NCBI GenBank assembly: GCA_002897115.2
Contig: BCIH01000003.1
Span: forward strand, 1,399,344 to 1,422,051
From: Prototheca cutis
Taxonomy: Eukaryota; Chlorophyta; Trebouxiophyceae; Chlorellales; Chlorellaceae
Direction: 5' to 3'
Length of the DNA: 22,708 bases
Shown: one piece after another, positions 1-9,723 of the stretch
Position numbering within the stretch: the first letter of the stretch is position 1
Layout: every line of letters starts with the position of its first letter
The notes under the pieces: model-generated
Database searches by the model: none
The model's input: the letters and a program-made list of their open reading frames with translations, nothing else
What the model was told of the DNA's origin: nothing
Program-made: the position numbers and the translations under genes

Positions 1-19
1 AGTAAGGTCGCTATTTCAG

Positions 20-110
20 GCGATCCCACAGCAACATCAGTACCAAGCGGAGGATGCACAAGGCTTGCCTGGATGTCAAGGTCAAGGAGGGCGCCAAAGC
101 AACAGTCTGA
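20..110 (+). CDS. Terminal exon of an unidentified basic protein (5' part outside window)
   Basis: A plausible acceptor (ctatttcag) ends at 19. It is followed by an open frame, with codons starting at 21, that ends in TGA at 108-110. It encodes about 29 residues beginning RSHSNISTKRR and ending KEGAKATV. Nearly all third positions of the central codons are G or C, as in the verified genes of this window, so I take it as the coding end of a gene entering from the left. The RSHxxxxTKRR string resembles the RSHALNATKRR segment of bacterial and organellar ribosomal protein bL28. The expected PNLQ-like continuation is missing and the protein ends soon after, so that identity is only a suggestion. 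Confidence 0.45.
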
Positions 111-1009
111 GCTGAAACCTCAGCAGTGCCATTTGCTCCACGCCCCTGGCAGCCAGAGTTCACAGGCAGGCTGAACTGCCGACAACTCTTCAACCAAATG
201 TGCCCTGCCCTTGGACTGTCAATACGCCANTGCAATAATCNTGCAGAAGGAGTTCCACGAGCTCTTTTGGGGGAATAGCCCAGATGAGGGGTGTACCAGG
301 GCTCCAACAAATTTTGGTCTCTTGGGGTGTCCCCTTGGGCCACCTCTGCCGCCATGCTGAAGAGTCTACGAGGGTTGCGAAAAACACTTCACTTGCAGAC
401 AGAATATGCTCTCTCTCACTTCAGATTTCCTACACTATTCTAATATACATACTTCTGAGAAGAAGGGTGCTTCAAAGGCACATCTACGCTGTTCAAAGTG
501 CCCGATCCTTGGTACGGCTCTTTGGGGCTGCTTTGGAGGGGGGGACTTCGCGGACACGGCCACCTCCTTCCAATGGTTACCCGCCCATTGCGTCAGTGCT
601 TTGGAATACAAACTGGCGTGCGGCAGGCGAGGTTTGTGGGCGTAANAGGGACCTCAAAGAGCGCCCGTTCGAAACAGGTTCTCGAAGCGTGATACCTTAC
701 GTCACGTTCAAAAGAGGCCCCTCACAGACACACACCGCGGCCAGTACATATCCCTGGAACAACGGTCGAATGCAGCCCTCATTTTCATTCACAATCATCC
801 ATTCACTGCGCGGCCTGATTCCGTGGGGACTCCTCTTTTGANGAAGATCTGTCGGGTGCATCCGCCCGAAAATACTTACACAACTGCCCGCCCGGTTCCT
901 GGCGAACCCTGATCCGCGCTCGCTGCACGTGCAGCGTGCTCCGCCCACAACCCTGGACAAGACTGTTCGTCGGGGCTGGAATACAGCCAGCAGACACGCG
1001 CGTCACCTG
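111..1009. other. Intergenic region, no supported gene
   Basis: This stretch should hold the 3' UTR of the left-edge gene and the promoter and 5' UTR of the CGI-58-like gene. Open frames here lack the G/C-ending codon bias of the real genes and match no family I recognise. A 29-codon reading frame at 354-443 has a favourable gccgccATG context but no homology. N calls lie at 230, 241, 645 and 842. Confidence 0.5.
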
Positions 1010-2877
1010 ATGGCGAGCAGCAACGGCGCCACCGTCGAGGCCNCCCCACCCATTGGCATCCCCTGGCAAGTCTGGGGTTACGATATCCGTTTCGGAGGGG
1101 AAATGTGCTCGGGTCAGATGTTATTGCCATGCGACCCTCGCTTAGTATTGCCTATATTTCATCCTTGCAGGTACCGCCGGTTCTCACGATGGAAGCAGAC
1201 CAGTCACACTGAAGCGGTGGAAGCAGAGCGCTCGCTTCTGGGTCTGCTCAAGTGAGGCAGATAGGGGCGGAGCGTGTTATTGGCTTCTGGGTATCGTGTT
1301 ATTTGTGTGCAACTGTGATGATGTGACTTTGGTCTTTAGACAATGTGTCCCAGTGCTCCCCCTGGCACGGCAACGCCCTGCTGCTCCANCGCACAAAAAT
1401 GGAACAACTCCCTACTGCCCAATCACACACAAGAATNCCCCCCCCCCCCCAACACANGCGTGCACGCGCACAGGACGCCAATGATAACGCAGGACGTCAA
1501 GGTGGGCCCTGGCGTGCAGGACTATGTGCACACCATCACCCCCGAGCGCCAGACGGACGGCGGTGCTCCTACACTGGTGTCCATCCCTGGTTACGCTGCG
1601 GGATCGGGGCACACGTTCCGGATTATGGACGGTCTGGCCGGGGCTTTCAGGTTTTACGCCGTCGACTTGCTGGGCACGGGGCTGTCGGGCCGGCCGAGGT
1701 TCACGGCGCGGTCGACGGAGGAGGCGATCGATTGGTTTGTGGAATCCCTAGAAGCCTGGCGCCGCGAGATGCGGGTGGAACGCATGCTGCTCATGGGGCA
1801 CAGCATGGGAGGATACCTGTCCACCTGCTACGTAAGGATACTGCAGTTGCAATTTTGTTGGAGTGGGCAGCGTGCTCCTGCCAGAAAACATTTCTAGAAA
1901 AGTTTAGATTAACCCAACACTGCTTTACTTCCCCACCCCACAGGCGGCGCGGTACCCCGAGCGTGTGCAGCACCTGCTGCTGATTTCGCCCGTGGGCGTG
2001 GGCGCGCGGCCCGCGGAGTGGACGCCGCCTCGGCGCATCGTCAACTCCTGGACGCCTCGGGCTCTGCTGTTCAGGACGGCCATCAAGGCGTGGGACCACA
2101 ACCTGACCCCCGGCCGCGTGATCCGGGGTCTAGGGCCCTGGGGCCCTGGACTCGTCGCGCGGTACGCGCGCGGCCGTTTCCAGCAGGGGCTGGCCCTGAC
2201 GCCCGAAGAAACGGAGCGCTTCGAGCAGTACTTTTACCACATTCTCGCGGCGCGGGGTTCGGGCGAATTTGCGCTGCGGCACATTCTGGAACCGTTTGCA
2301 TGGCCAAAGTCGTCCCTGGAAGAGCGCGCGGCCGATCTTGCGGTGCCTGTAACGTTTTTCTACGGCGACCAGGACTGGATGGACGTCGATGCCGGCAAGC
2401 GCATGGCTGCCGCGCTGCAGCAACGCCGGGGTCAAACCTGCCCCTCGGACTGCAAAGTCCTCGTCACGCCACAGGCAGGCCACTACCTTTTCATGGACAA
2501 CCCAGGTATGTATGTTATTGTGTGTGGATAGGAGCATGGGAAGGGGCCCATGTGTTCATGTTGGTGTCATGAGTCCCTTGGACGTCCCTGCCCGCCCCGA
2601 CAAGAAAGCAGGCAACTGGGACTGACATTTTGCACCACACCCGCTGCCTTTTCCAGGGGATTTCTTGCGGCAAATGACGTTTGCCACAGAGTCCTACTTG
2701 CCGACGGCGGCCAAGGAGGCCCTGCTGGCGGCGGCGGCTGCAGCACCCAAGGCCGCGCCCGAGCCATTTGAAATGCCGACTGAGCTGGAGGAGCAAGTGG
2801 AACGCGACAGGCCCTCCAGCGAGCATCTCGTCCACCCTGCCACAGCCGTACCAGCTGGGTCCTCACCGGTGGCGTGA
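1010..2877 (+). CDS. CGI-58/ABHD5-type alpha/beta hydrolase (plant-type lipid acyl hydrolase/LPA acyltransferase family)
   Basis: Five exons: 1010-1065, 1171-1251, 1474-1831, 1944-2505 and 2657-2877. Together they make 1278 nt, 425 aa plus stop, close to plant CGI-58 in length. The joined N-terminus (SRWKQTS..., LLGLLKTP) matches the plant family, followed by the hydrolase core. Visible motifs are the nucleophile elbow GHSMGG (Ser156), GDQDWMD (likely acid Asp309), the family block RGLGPWGPGL (226-235), and HYLFMD, an H-x4-D box at His345-Asp350. Plant members regulate triacylglycerol turnover at lipid droplets and peroxisomes and have lipase or lysophosphatidic acid acyltransferase activity. 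Human ABHD5 has Asn in place of the Ser, so this copy looks catalytically competent. The start is the first ATG in frame with exon 2. The first intron uses a GC donor. The tail after about residue 362 is Ala/Glu-rich and not conserved. The gene converges on the hydratase gene. Confidence 0.88.
1066..1170 (+). other. GC-AG intron (intron 1 of the CGI-58-like gene)
   Basis: The donor is GCAAGT, the classic strong context for a GC donor, and the acceptor is ccttgcag. Splicing at 1065/1171 gives IPW-YRRFSRW in the frame that continues through the gene. The nearby GT donor at 1070 would shift the frame and meet TGA within exon 2. Confidence 0.65.
1431..1473 (+). repeat. Poly-C tract just upstream of an acceptor
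   Basis: A run of about thirteen C residues, flanked by N calls at 1437 and 1457, lies at the end of intron 2 of the CGI-58-like gene. The acceptor cacag ends at 1473. It probably forms the pyrimidine tract. The Ns suggest sequencing slippage, so its length is uncertain. Confidence 0.5.
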
Positions 2878-3348
2878 CAGCTGTCGTCGGCCCGCTGGTT
2901 CTCTCTCGGCAGAGGGGCCCCCTCTGAGGATTTTGGTGGTTGGTTCCTGAGGGCAGTCTTGCTGGCTGCCAAGAGGGGGCTTGCTTCTTTAACCAGACCA
3001 TCTCCTTCAGCGTGCTTGCCAGCAGGAATGATTCCATTGGCGGGTCACCTTTACTCTGTGTGCCCGGCATTTCTTCTCTAACGGCACATCCGCCACAGCA
3101 CGGTAGCTCCCCTGGAACTTTTTGGAGCCCCTGGAAAGTAACTGGCCGGCTGCGTTGAAACGATTCATTTTCCGGTTGCGTACCGTTGGCCGCCCTGTTT
3201 CACTGTACTTCTTCCTTTGTCTCATCCCCGCACACATTCATCGATCGGTCGATGGATCGATTTGTGAAATCATGCGCATTGAAAATTGCATGGGCTTGTT
3301 TGGACACACAGACACATGCCTTGGCAAACCCTGCACGCGTCCAGGCAC
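2878..3348. other. Convergent 3' region between CGI-58-like and hydratase genes
   Basis: It holds the two converging 3' UTRs. I see no gene. Around 3238-3264 there is a small cluster of overlapping CGAT/GATC palindromes. It is short and may be chance. Confidence 0.5.
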
Positions 3349-4999
3349 TCACTCCCCCGTGAACACGGGTAAACGCTTCTCGGCGAATGCGGCCAGGCCT
3401 TCCAGCCGGTCCTTTGTGGGGATGACCTGGGCATAGCAGGCCTCCTCCAGGCGCAGCCCATTGGACAGATCCACCTGCAGCCCCCCCGAAATGGCCTGCT
3501 TTGCCATGCGCAGCGCCACCGGCCCGCCCTGCATGCAGGGAGTGGTTGATCAATGAGCCAGCGCATCATTCGCGGGACCAGCACCACGATGTACTGACAG
3601 GGGGAATGGCTCGCTTTTACGACCGACCTGGGCAATCTCTTTGGCTAATTCCAGAGCCCGGTTCTCAGCCGAGTCGCCTTCCACAACGTAATCGGCAAGG
3701 CCTGTCCGGGAGAGATTGTAGCCCTCATTTTGTTTCTTCTGGTTAGATACCGTGGCCAGCAGTCGGGACGTGTAGTCCTCCACCCACGATGGCGACAGAC
3801 TTCCAAATGAAAACTAACCCCTTACAAAAGAGCGCACCTATGAGCTGTGCCTCGGAGGCGGGAATGCGGCGGGCGGTGTAAATGAGTTCCTTGGCCTTGG
3901 AAACTCCCACCAGCCGCGGCAGGCGCTGCGTGCCGCCGGCACTGCAATGGGGTTGCTTGCCTTGTCATCATCAGCCGTAGATCCTGGGTCAAACAGCGCC
4001 CCATACTGCATAATGCACCGCACTCCCGTATCCATCAATGCAACCCAGCATTCACTCGATCATGGATCCAGCACCCGGCACCGCACCCTGGAATGATGCC
4101 GAGCCGCGTCTCCGGAAAGGCAAACTGTGCGCCAGAGCCTGTACCGGGTTGTTTGGTGAGACGTGGTTGGTACCGCGACTGTTCCTGTGATGTTAAGCAG
4201 GCATCTTTGGAGGGCCCAGCATGCATGGCGACAGGTACGCGCGTTCGCAGCCTCGCAGGCCTGCGGGGAAACACACGAGCCCGAGATCCGTGCACAGCAG
4301 GGACTCACTGCAGACACGAAAATCGCATGCCAGCGCCAGCTCGGCACCGCCGCCCAGGGCAAACCTGCGATTTCGATGAGGGGAGTGTGTCTAAAATGTT
4401 ACGCACGCATTGCGAGACACTGCCTGCAGACCATTGGAACCCGACCCACGACGACGCGTGCCACGGACCCGTCGATGCATGCAATGGTCGGCATCGGCAG
4501 CGCCTCCAGGGCGCCGAACGTGGCGCGCAGGTCCCGGACAAACGCCGCGGCTTCCTGCCGACTCATAGTCGCACGCTCCTGCATGGGTGGTGGGGGCCCG
4601 CCCGGCACGTGCTCAGATCAGAGACAAGAGCCGGGCCATGTTTCTTGACTGCTACACGTGTCACAACGCCATCACATGCACAATCCCCCTCTCCCATTCT
4701 TCTACCAAATCGAAGAGCACCTTGAGGTCCGCGCCCGCACAGAAAACTTTGGGCACAGTGCTCCTGACGACGACACACCGCGTGGACTGCTCCGTTTCCA
4801 GGTTGCGCAGGCTCTCCTTGAGCTCCCGCAGGAACTGGCGTCCAATGGCGTTCCTGGCCTCGGGGCGGTTCAGGGTCAGCATGAAGATGGATCCATCCAG
4901 TGGCTCCAACGCCACTTGCAGCTGCCCGGTGCTGTACCGGGCCCGGGCGCCGGTCAGGGCACCCCATGCCCGAGGGAGCCTGGTGGTCGCACGCAGCAT
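3349..4999 (-). CDS. AUH: Methylglutaconyl-CoA hydratase / mitochondrial enoyl-CoA hydratase (crotonase family)
   Basis: Seven minus-strand exons: 4999-4721, 4578-4469, 4364-4309, 4138-4087, 3941-3838, 3701-3628 and 3528-3349. They total 855 nt, 284 aa plus stop, and every junction keeps phase. The first about 22 residues are Arg/Ala-rich and acid-free, as in a mitochondrial presequence. Crotonase motifs follow: [40 protein letters not shown] with Glu138, [20 protein letters not shown] with Glu158, and the C-terminal [18 protein letters not shown]. Both catalytic glutamates of the hydratase reaction are present. That C-terminal block is typical of AUH and its plant mitochondrial homologue, which hydrates 3-methylglutaconyl-CoA to HMG-CoA in leucine degradation. 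Some relatives prefer other short enoyl-CoAs, so the exact substrate is inferred. The divergent neighbour makes precisely this substrate, which supports the call. Confidence 0.88.
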
Positions 5000-5551
5000 G
5001 GTTGCGCGATGAGGCTAGGGCAGTAGATAGGTATGCAGACTGATCCAATAGGGTGGTGGCGAGGAAACCCCTGGATAATGCTGTCGGGTTGGTGTCGGGG
5101 CCCCAAACAGCAGAACTATGGAGCGCCCGATGTCCGATCTGGTCTCGTTCCCTAGTTCGATGCCCTCATTCACACTCTTGACATATGCAAGAATGATGCC
5201 CTGCCAATCAGGACGCCTTCCAGGCGTTTGGAGGAGAGTTCTATGGTGGCCACGCGGGTGATGCGGCCATGTTCCGACAGTCCGCGTCCTCGCCGCAAGT
5301 CAGCCAAGGCAGACCGCGGGCGATTTGTGCTGACGATCAACCGGTCGCTGATGACCTATGAATATGGGGACACACGACAGCACAGACTTTGAGAAAAGCA
5401 TTTTGCTCGAGTTTCTTTGCAGCTGCATTTATTTATCCCCTCTGGCGAGAGCTGAAAGATCGCGGGGAAGCAAAGCTCGGCGCGGTTTACGACACCTCTG
5501 TCGGCGTCCTCTTGGCCCAGGAGCCAAGGCCTCTCGAGGGCCCAGCGCGCC
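5000..5551. promoter_or_regulatory. Shared upstream region of the divergent hydratase and MCC-alpha genes
   Basis: The two start codons are 552 bp apart and point away from each other, so both promoters must lie here or overlap. I see no clear TATA box. An A/T-richer patch at about 5426-5440 (catttatttatcccc) lies about 115 nt upstream of the carboxylase ATG. Between about 5210 and 5360 the sequence is open with G/C-biased codons on both strands; see findings. Confidence 0.5.
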
Positions 5552-8500
5552 ATGGTTTTCAGCACGGTGAGGGCTGGCCTGACGGTCAGGCGTCCTCGAT
5601 CCCGCAGACTCGTGGGCTATGCCTGTCAGCTGCCTCGTCGCATGAGCACGGGCGGGGTGCCGACCGGGCCCCCAGCAATCTCCAAGCTCCTAGTGGCCAA
5701 CCGCGGGGAGATTGCCTGTCGGGTCATCAGCTCCGCCAGGGCCATGGGTGAGACTGAGTCGACTTGGAGTTGTTTAAATGTTGATTCGTGGATCGCTGGC
5801 ATCTGAGATGTAGGCATGTATGGCTGCGTGTGTCGTTTGGTGGGTGGTCGTTCATATGGCCGGCGTCACAGCAGCCAATGGGCCATAATCACTTGCCAGG
5901 CCACACGCAGACCCCGCCCACACAATGCCCCACCGCTGTCCCCGTGCAGGCATTCCCAGCGTGGCGGTGTACAGTGAGGCTGACAGGGGGGCCAAGCACG
6001 TGGAGATGGCGGACGAAGCCTATTGCATCGGCCCCGCCGCCGCCAGGGACAGCTACCTCCGCACTGACCGCATCCTCGACGTGGGTGCCAGCAGATGCGT
6101 TTGTTCTGTTTCCTATGCTCGGAAGTGGGGGTGACCTTGACAGAGCCGGGCACTGCAAACGCCATGCAGATGCAGCCAGTGCCAGTCATGCTTGTGCGTA
6201 CACCGGGCAAAGCTGGCCAACGAAGAAAGCAAATAAACCTATCTCGACTGCAGGTGGCAAAGAAGGCGGGCGTGGATGCTGTGCACCCCGGGTACGGTTT
6301 CCTGTCGGAAAATACGGCCTTTGCAGCCGCACTGGAGGAGGCCGGGATCAAGTTTGTGGGCCCTCCCGCCTCTGCGATTCGTGCCATGGGGGACAAGAGC
6401 GAGGCCAAGGCCATCATGGCAGCCGCGGGCGTGCCAGTTGTCCCCGGCTACCATGGGAGCGACCAATCAGATGAGCGCCTGCAGGCTGAAGCCGACCGCA
6501 TCGGGTACCCCGTGCTCGTCAAAGCCGTGCTGGGCGGTGGCGGCAAGGGCATGAAGCTTGCCAACTCCCGCGACGAGTTCATGGTAAGTAGCTGCTGTTT
6601 GCTTGGTTGGCTGGTCCATGGTGGTTGGGTGGCGCTTGGGGAAAGAAAGAAAGAAAGGAAAAAATGCTGTGAATCGAAATCCAACAGACATTCCATTTNT
6701 GGAATTCAAAACCACATGACAAAGGATGCTCTGAATGCGGCGCGGCGCGAGGCACTGGCGGGTTTTGGGGACGACAACGTTCTGCTGGAGCGCTACATCC
6801 GGCGCTCGCGGCACGTGGAGGTTCAGGTCATGGCAGATGGGCACGGATCGGCGGTGTACCTGTTTGAGCGTGACTGCAGCGTGCAGCGTCGGCACCAAAA
6901 GGTGATCGAGGAGGCCCCTGCCCCCGGCGTGGACCCGGCCTTCCGCCGGGCCATCGGCGAGGCCGCGGTCCGAGCGGCGCTGGCGGTCGGTTACCGAAAC
7001 GCGGGTACTGTGGAGTTTATCCTGGACACTGATACGGGCGAGTACTATTTCATGGAGATGAACACGCGGCTGCAGGTGGAGCACCCTGTGACGGAAGCGG
7101 TGACGGGTGTCGACCTCGTCGACTGGCAGCTCCGTGTCGCGGCGGGGCAACCCCTGCCCCTCAACCAGGAAGACCTACACCTGAAAGGGCATGCGTTTGA
7201 GGCGCGGGTGTACGCGGAGAATCCTTACAACAACTTCTTGCCCGTGGGCGGCACGCTCCTGCGCTGGCGGCCGCCGCCGGGGTCCGCGGAGTTTGCCCCG
7301 GCCATGGTGCGCGTCGACGCCGGCGTGCGCACGGGCTCGGCCGTGGGCGGGCACTACGATCCCATGGTCGCCAAGTTGATCGTGCACGGGCCGGACCGGG
7401 CCTCCGCACTGCGCGCACTGCGTGACGCGCTGGGTTTGACCCAGGTGGCAGGCCTGCCCACAAACATCGAATTCATGCGGGATGTCTGTGCCAACGACGA
7501 TTTCCAACAGGTCTGCTGAGTGGCTGCTCTTTTGCTTTCGTTGTTTACATGGCGCTGCATTGTTGGAGTGATGGTATTGAGCGAGTTGGACTCGGCGCCC
7601 GTGTCGTGGCGGGCTTGGCTGCGCGAGCNCAGACTCCCTCGGTTGAGGAACTCGCAAAATGCAACCCTGCATCCTCCGTCTGACAGGGTGGTGTGGACAC
7701 GGGGTTCATTGCCAAGCATGAAAAGACGCTGCTGACGCGGCGGGCGCCGCCGCCCGAGGCGACGTGCCTTGCGGCGCTGGTGTATGCGGCGGTGGACGCC
7801 CGGACTGCTGCTGTCCGGGGCGAGCAGGAGGGCACAACCAATGTGTGGACCCCAGCCCCTTGGACCGACACGCAGAGTTTCCGTCTCAACCACAGCTCGG
7901 GCCAGGTCTTCAGCTTTGGCGCCGCGCCGGCAGCCACGGGCGCCGATGTGTCCGTCGTCTGGTTGCCCGACGGCGGTGCCATGCTGACAGGCACCATGCT
8001 GGGAGGCTCGGGCCTGGGCTTTCCGGAAGCGCAGGAAGAGGAACACACATGCATGCAGGTAGGTATTTTTCGGGCTTTTCTTGTGCCATCGTCGTTCTGT
8101 TGAAGGGATGAGAGCATAAAAAACAACATAAACAATAAAAACACACTATGTTCTATGAACCCCGGCACAGGCGGTGAATGTTTCCGTGGGCGACGGCGCC
8201 GTGGCCGCCGAGGTGGAGGGCGCAGCGCTGCAGGCGGATTACGTAATCCACGCCACGGGCGACGAGGAGGTACTGGACCTGTGGCTGCACGGCGACAGTT
8301 TCCAGTTTCGGCGGCCCATCGTGCGGCGGTGGGAGCGCAGCGGGGCGGCGGCGGCCGTGGCGGCGGGGTCGGTGCGGTCGCCGATGCCGGGCAGGGTGGT
8401 CAAGGTGTTTGCGGCGGTGGGCGATGCTGTGACCGAGGGCCAGCCCCTGGTGGCAGTGGAGGCCATGAAGATGGAGCACAGCGTGCTCGCACCGCGGTCG

Positions 8501-8614
8501 GGCACGCTGACGGAGATGACTGCCCGCGTGGGCGCCCAAGTCGAGGACGGGCAGCTGCTGGCAGTGGTGGAAAGCACGACGGAGGACCAGGCAATTGTTG
8601 CCGCCGAAGCCTAG
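5552..8614 (+). CDS. MCCA: Methylcrotonoyl-CoA carboxylase alpha (biotin-containing) subunit, mitochondrial
   Basis: Six exons: 5552-5747, 5950-6080, 6254-6583, 6725-7510, 7687-8058 and 8171-8614. They total 2259 nt, 752 aa plus stop. The first about 40 residues are Arg-rich, like a mitochondrial targeting peptide. The biotin carboxylase domain runs from [13 protein letters not shown] (46-58) through the ATP-binding loop GGGGKGM (203-209), [12 protein letters not shown] (276-287) and the catalytic [14 protein letters not shown] (330-343). [10 protein letters not shown] follows in exon 5, a string typical of MCC alpha. The C-terminus is a biotinyl domain with AMKME, biotinyl Lys705. The enzyme carboxylates 3-methylcrotonyl-CoA to 3-methylglutaconyl-CoA in leucine breakdown and needs a beta subunit, which is not in this window. 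Propionyl-CoA carboxylase alpha is the main alternative; the [10 protein letters not shown] string and the neighbouring hydratase argue for MCC. Confidence 0.92.
6584..6724 (+). other. Stop-free intron of 141 nt (3n) in the MCC-alpha gene
   Basis: The donor is GTAAGT after codon ATG, and the acceptor is acaaag. The intron is a multiple of three and has no in-frame stop; one N at 6699 cannot create one. Retention would insert 47 residues between RDEFM and [10 protein letters not shown], inside the biotin carboxylase fold. Near 6644-6663 it contains a short GAAA microsatellite. Confidence 0.6.
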
Positions 8615-9264
8615 GGCCTCTGGCGTGCAGCTGGAAAGGCTCCAGAGGGGCCCTTTGGGAACCAGTGATACCTGAGAGCAGTGCACGCATGTGCTCGAGT
8701 TTTGAAAGGTAGTTTGCTCTGCCCTTGAGTGATGCGGTGACTGGCAGTCCTCAGGGATGGGGGGAGCTTCAACCCGTCTTCCCTCCCCTCGTGCACAGAT
8801 GTCTGCCAGCACATTCACATCCATGAAGCGATGCCGCCGCATGTGCAGCATGCAGCGAGACCCATTTTTGTAGAGTTGCACGAATGTTTTGTGGGATCAC
8901 GAGATATTGGGCTGGAATCGGGTGGGCATGTGATGCTCCCTTGCCCGTGACGCCGGGACCCTGCCTGCCTGTGGTACGATCAGGCACAGACAAGGCACCC
9001 CAGCCAAGGAACGTGCGAAACGGCGCGCACAAACCAACCCAAGATTACCAATGCAATAAATAATATTTGATCACGCAACGCCAGGCATGCGACAAGCCCA
9101 GGTGCGAAAAGGTATTCGGTGGGGACGTGGCTTCGGGCAGTAAGCTGGCGATGTGTCCAGGCGAGTGCTCGCTGTGTTGTCGATATCCTCTCATCAAGGT
9201 CCACATTTCACCTAATGTGGGTCAGTGGGCCATGGGAGTACGAAGGTACAAGCACAGTGGGTGC

Positions 9265-9344
9265 TGGGGTCGCCGGCCGATCCCGCAATCGCGGTGGGGT
9301 CGGTCGGCGACCCCAGAAAACACACGGAGCCCGCGTGTGTTTTC
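9265..9344. repeat. Two tandem inverted repeats (hairpins)
   Basis: The first hairpin pairs 9265-9283 (tggggtcgccggccgatcc) with 9297-9315, 17 of 19 positions complementary, around a 13-nt loop. One base later the second pairs 9316-9326 (gaaaacacacg) perfectly with 9334-9344 around a 7-nt loop. The two stems have different sequences, so this is not a repeat array. It lies about 380 nt upstream of H1, and its function is unknown. Confidence 0.7.
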
Positions 9345-9656
9345 GGTGACCCACGTGATCGACCAGAGTGCCCTCCTGCGCTTGACTCATTACAGGCTCA
9401 TGCCATCTTCTGGTCCAGTAGCAGCCATGCTAATGGAATAAAATAACCTGAATAACGTGACAAAGCTGTATTACAGACCGATAGGGGTGCATGTTCCCAG
9501 TCTCTGGCCAGGTGCCGTAGCGGATCCCCTGTGGTCCCGCTTTCCAACGACCTCGCCGCTCCAACGGTTTCCCACTGGATCTGTCGCAAGGCACGAGGTG
9601 GGCGCCGACCAACCGTGCTATGGTACGTGAAGCATTGTCATAGCATGACGCATTAC

Positions 9657-9675
9657 ACAATTAAATAATATACAT
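9657..9675 (+). promoter_or_regulatory. Possible TATA element of histone H1
   Basis: An A/T-rich stretch (ttaaataatatacat) in otherwise GC-rich DNA lies about 50-60 nt before the H1 ATG, a plausible core promoter position. It rests on composition only. Confidence 0.35.
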
Positions 9676-9723
9676 CGAATTTTTCCGCGGTCGCTCAAGG
9701 TCGGAAACACACTTGGGAACACC

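Larger units (their letters stand above)
8615..9723. other. Intergenic region between MCC-alpha and histone H1
   Basis: It contains the carboxylase 3' UTR (an A/T-rich aataaataatattt at about 9055-9068 may mark its end) and the H1 promoter. No coding exon is evident. Two adjacent hairpins at 9265-9344 are listed separately. Confidence 0.5.

Noticed and set aside
660..690. GTTCGAAAC resembling a tRNA T-loop
   Set aside because: No matching acceptor stem, D-arm or anticodon arm could be found around it.
284..841. 185-codon ORF on the plus strand
   Set aside because: It lacks the codon bias of real genes and has no domain; a small Met frame at 354-443 is equally unsupported.
3238..3264. Overlapping CGATCGAT palindromes
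   Set aside because: They are very short, within a 3' UTR region, and have no partner elsewhere, so are probably chance.
6095..6253. Upstream part of the long MCC-alpha ORF ([12 protein letters not shown]...)
   Set aside because: It is intron 2. Homology and phase place exon 3 at 6254.
5552..8614. Propionyl-CoA or acetyl-CoA carboxylase biotin subunit as the identity
   Set aside because: The biotin carboxylase core is shared, but [10 protein letters not shown] and the adjacent AUH-like gene favour methylcrotonoyl-CoA carboxylase. This is not fully excluded without a phylogeny.
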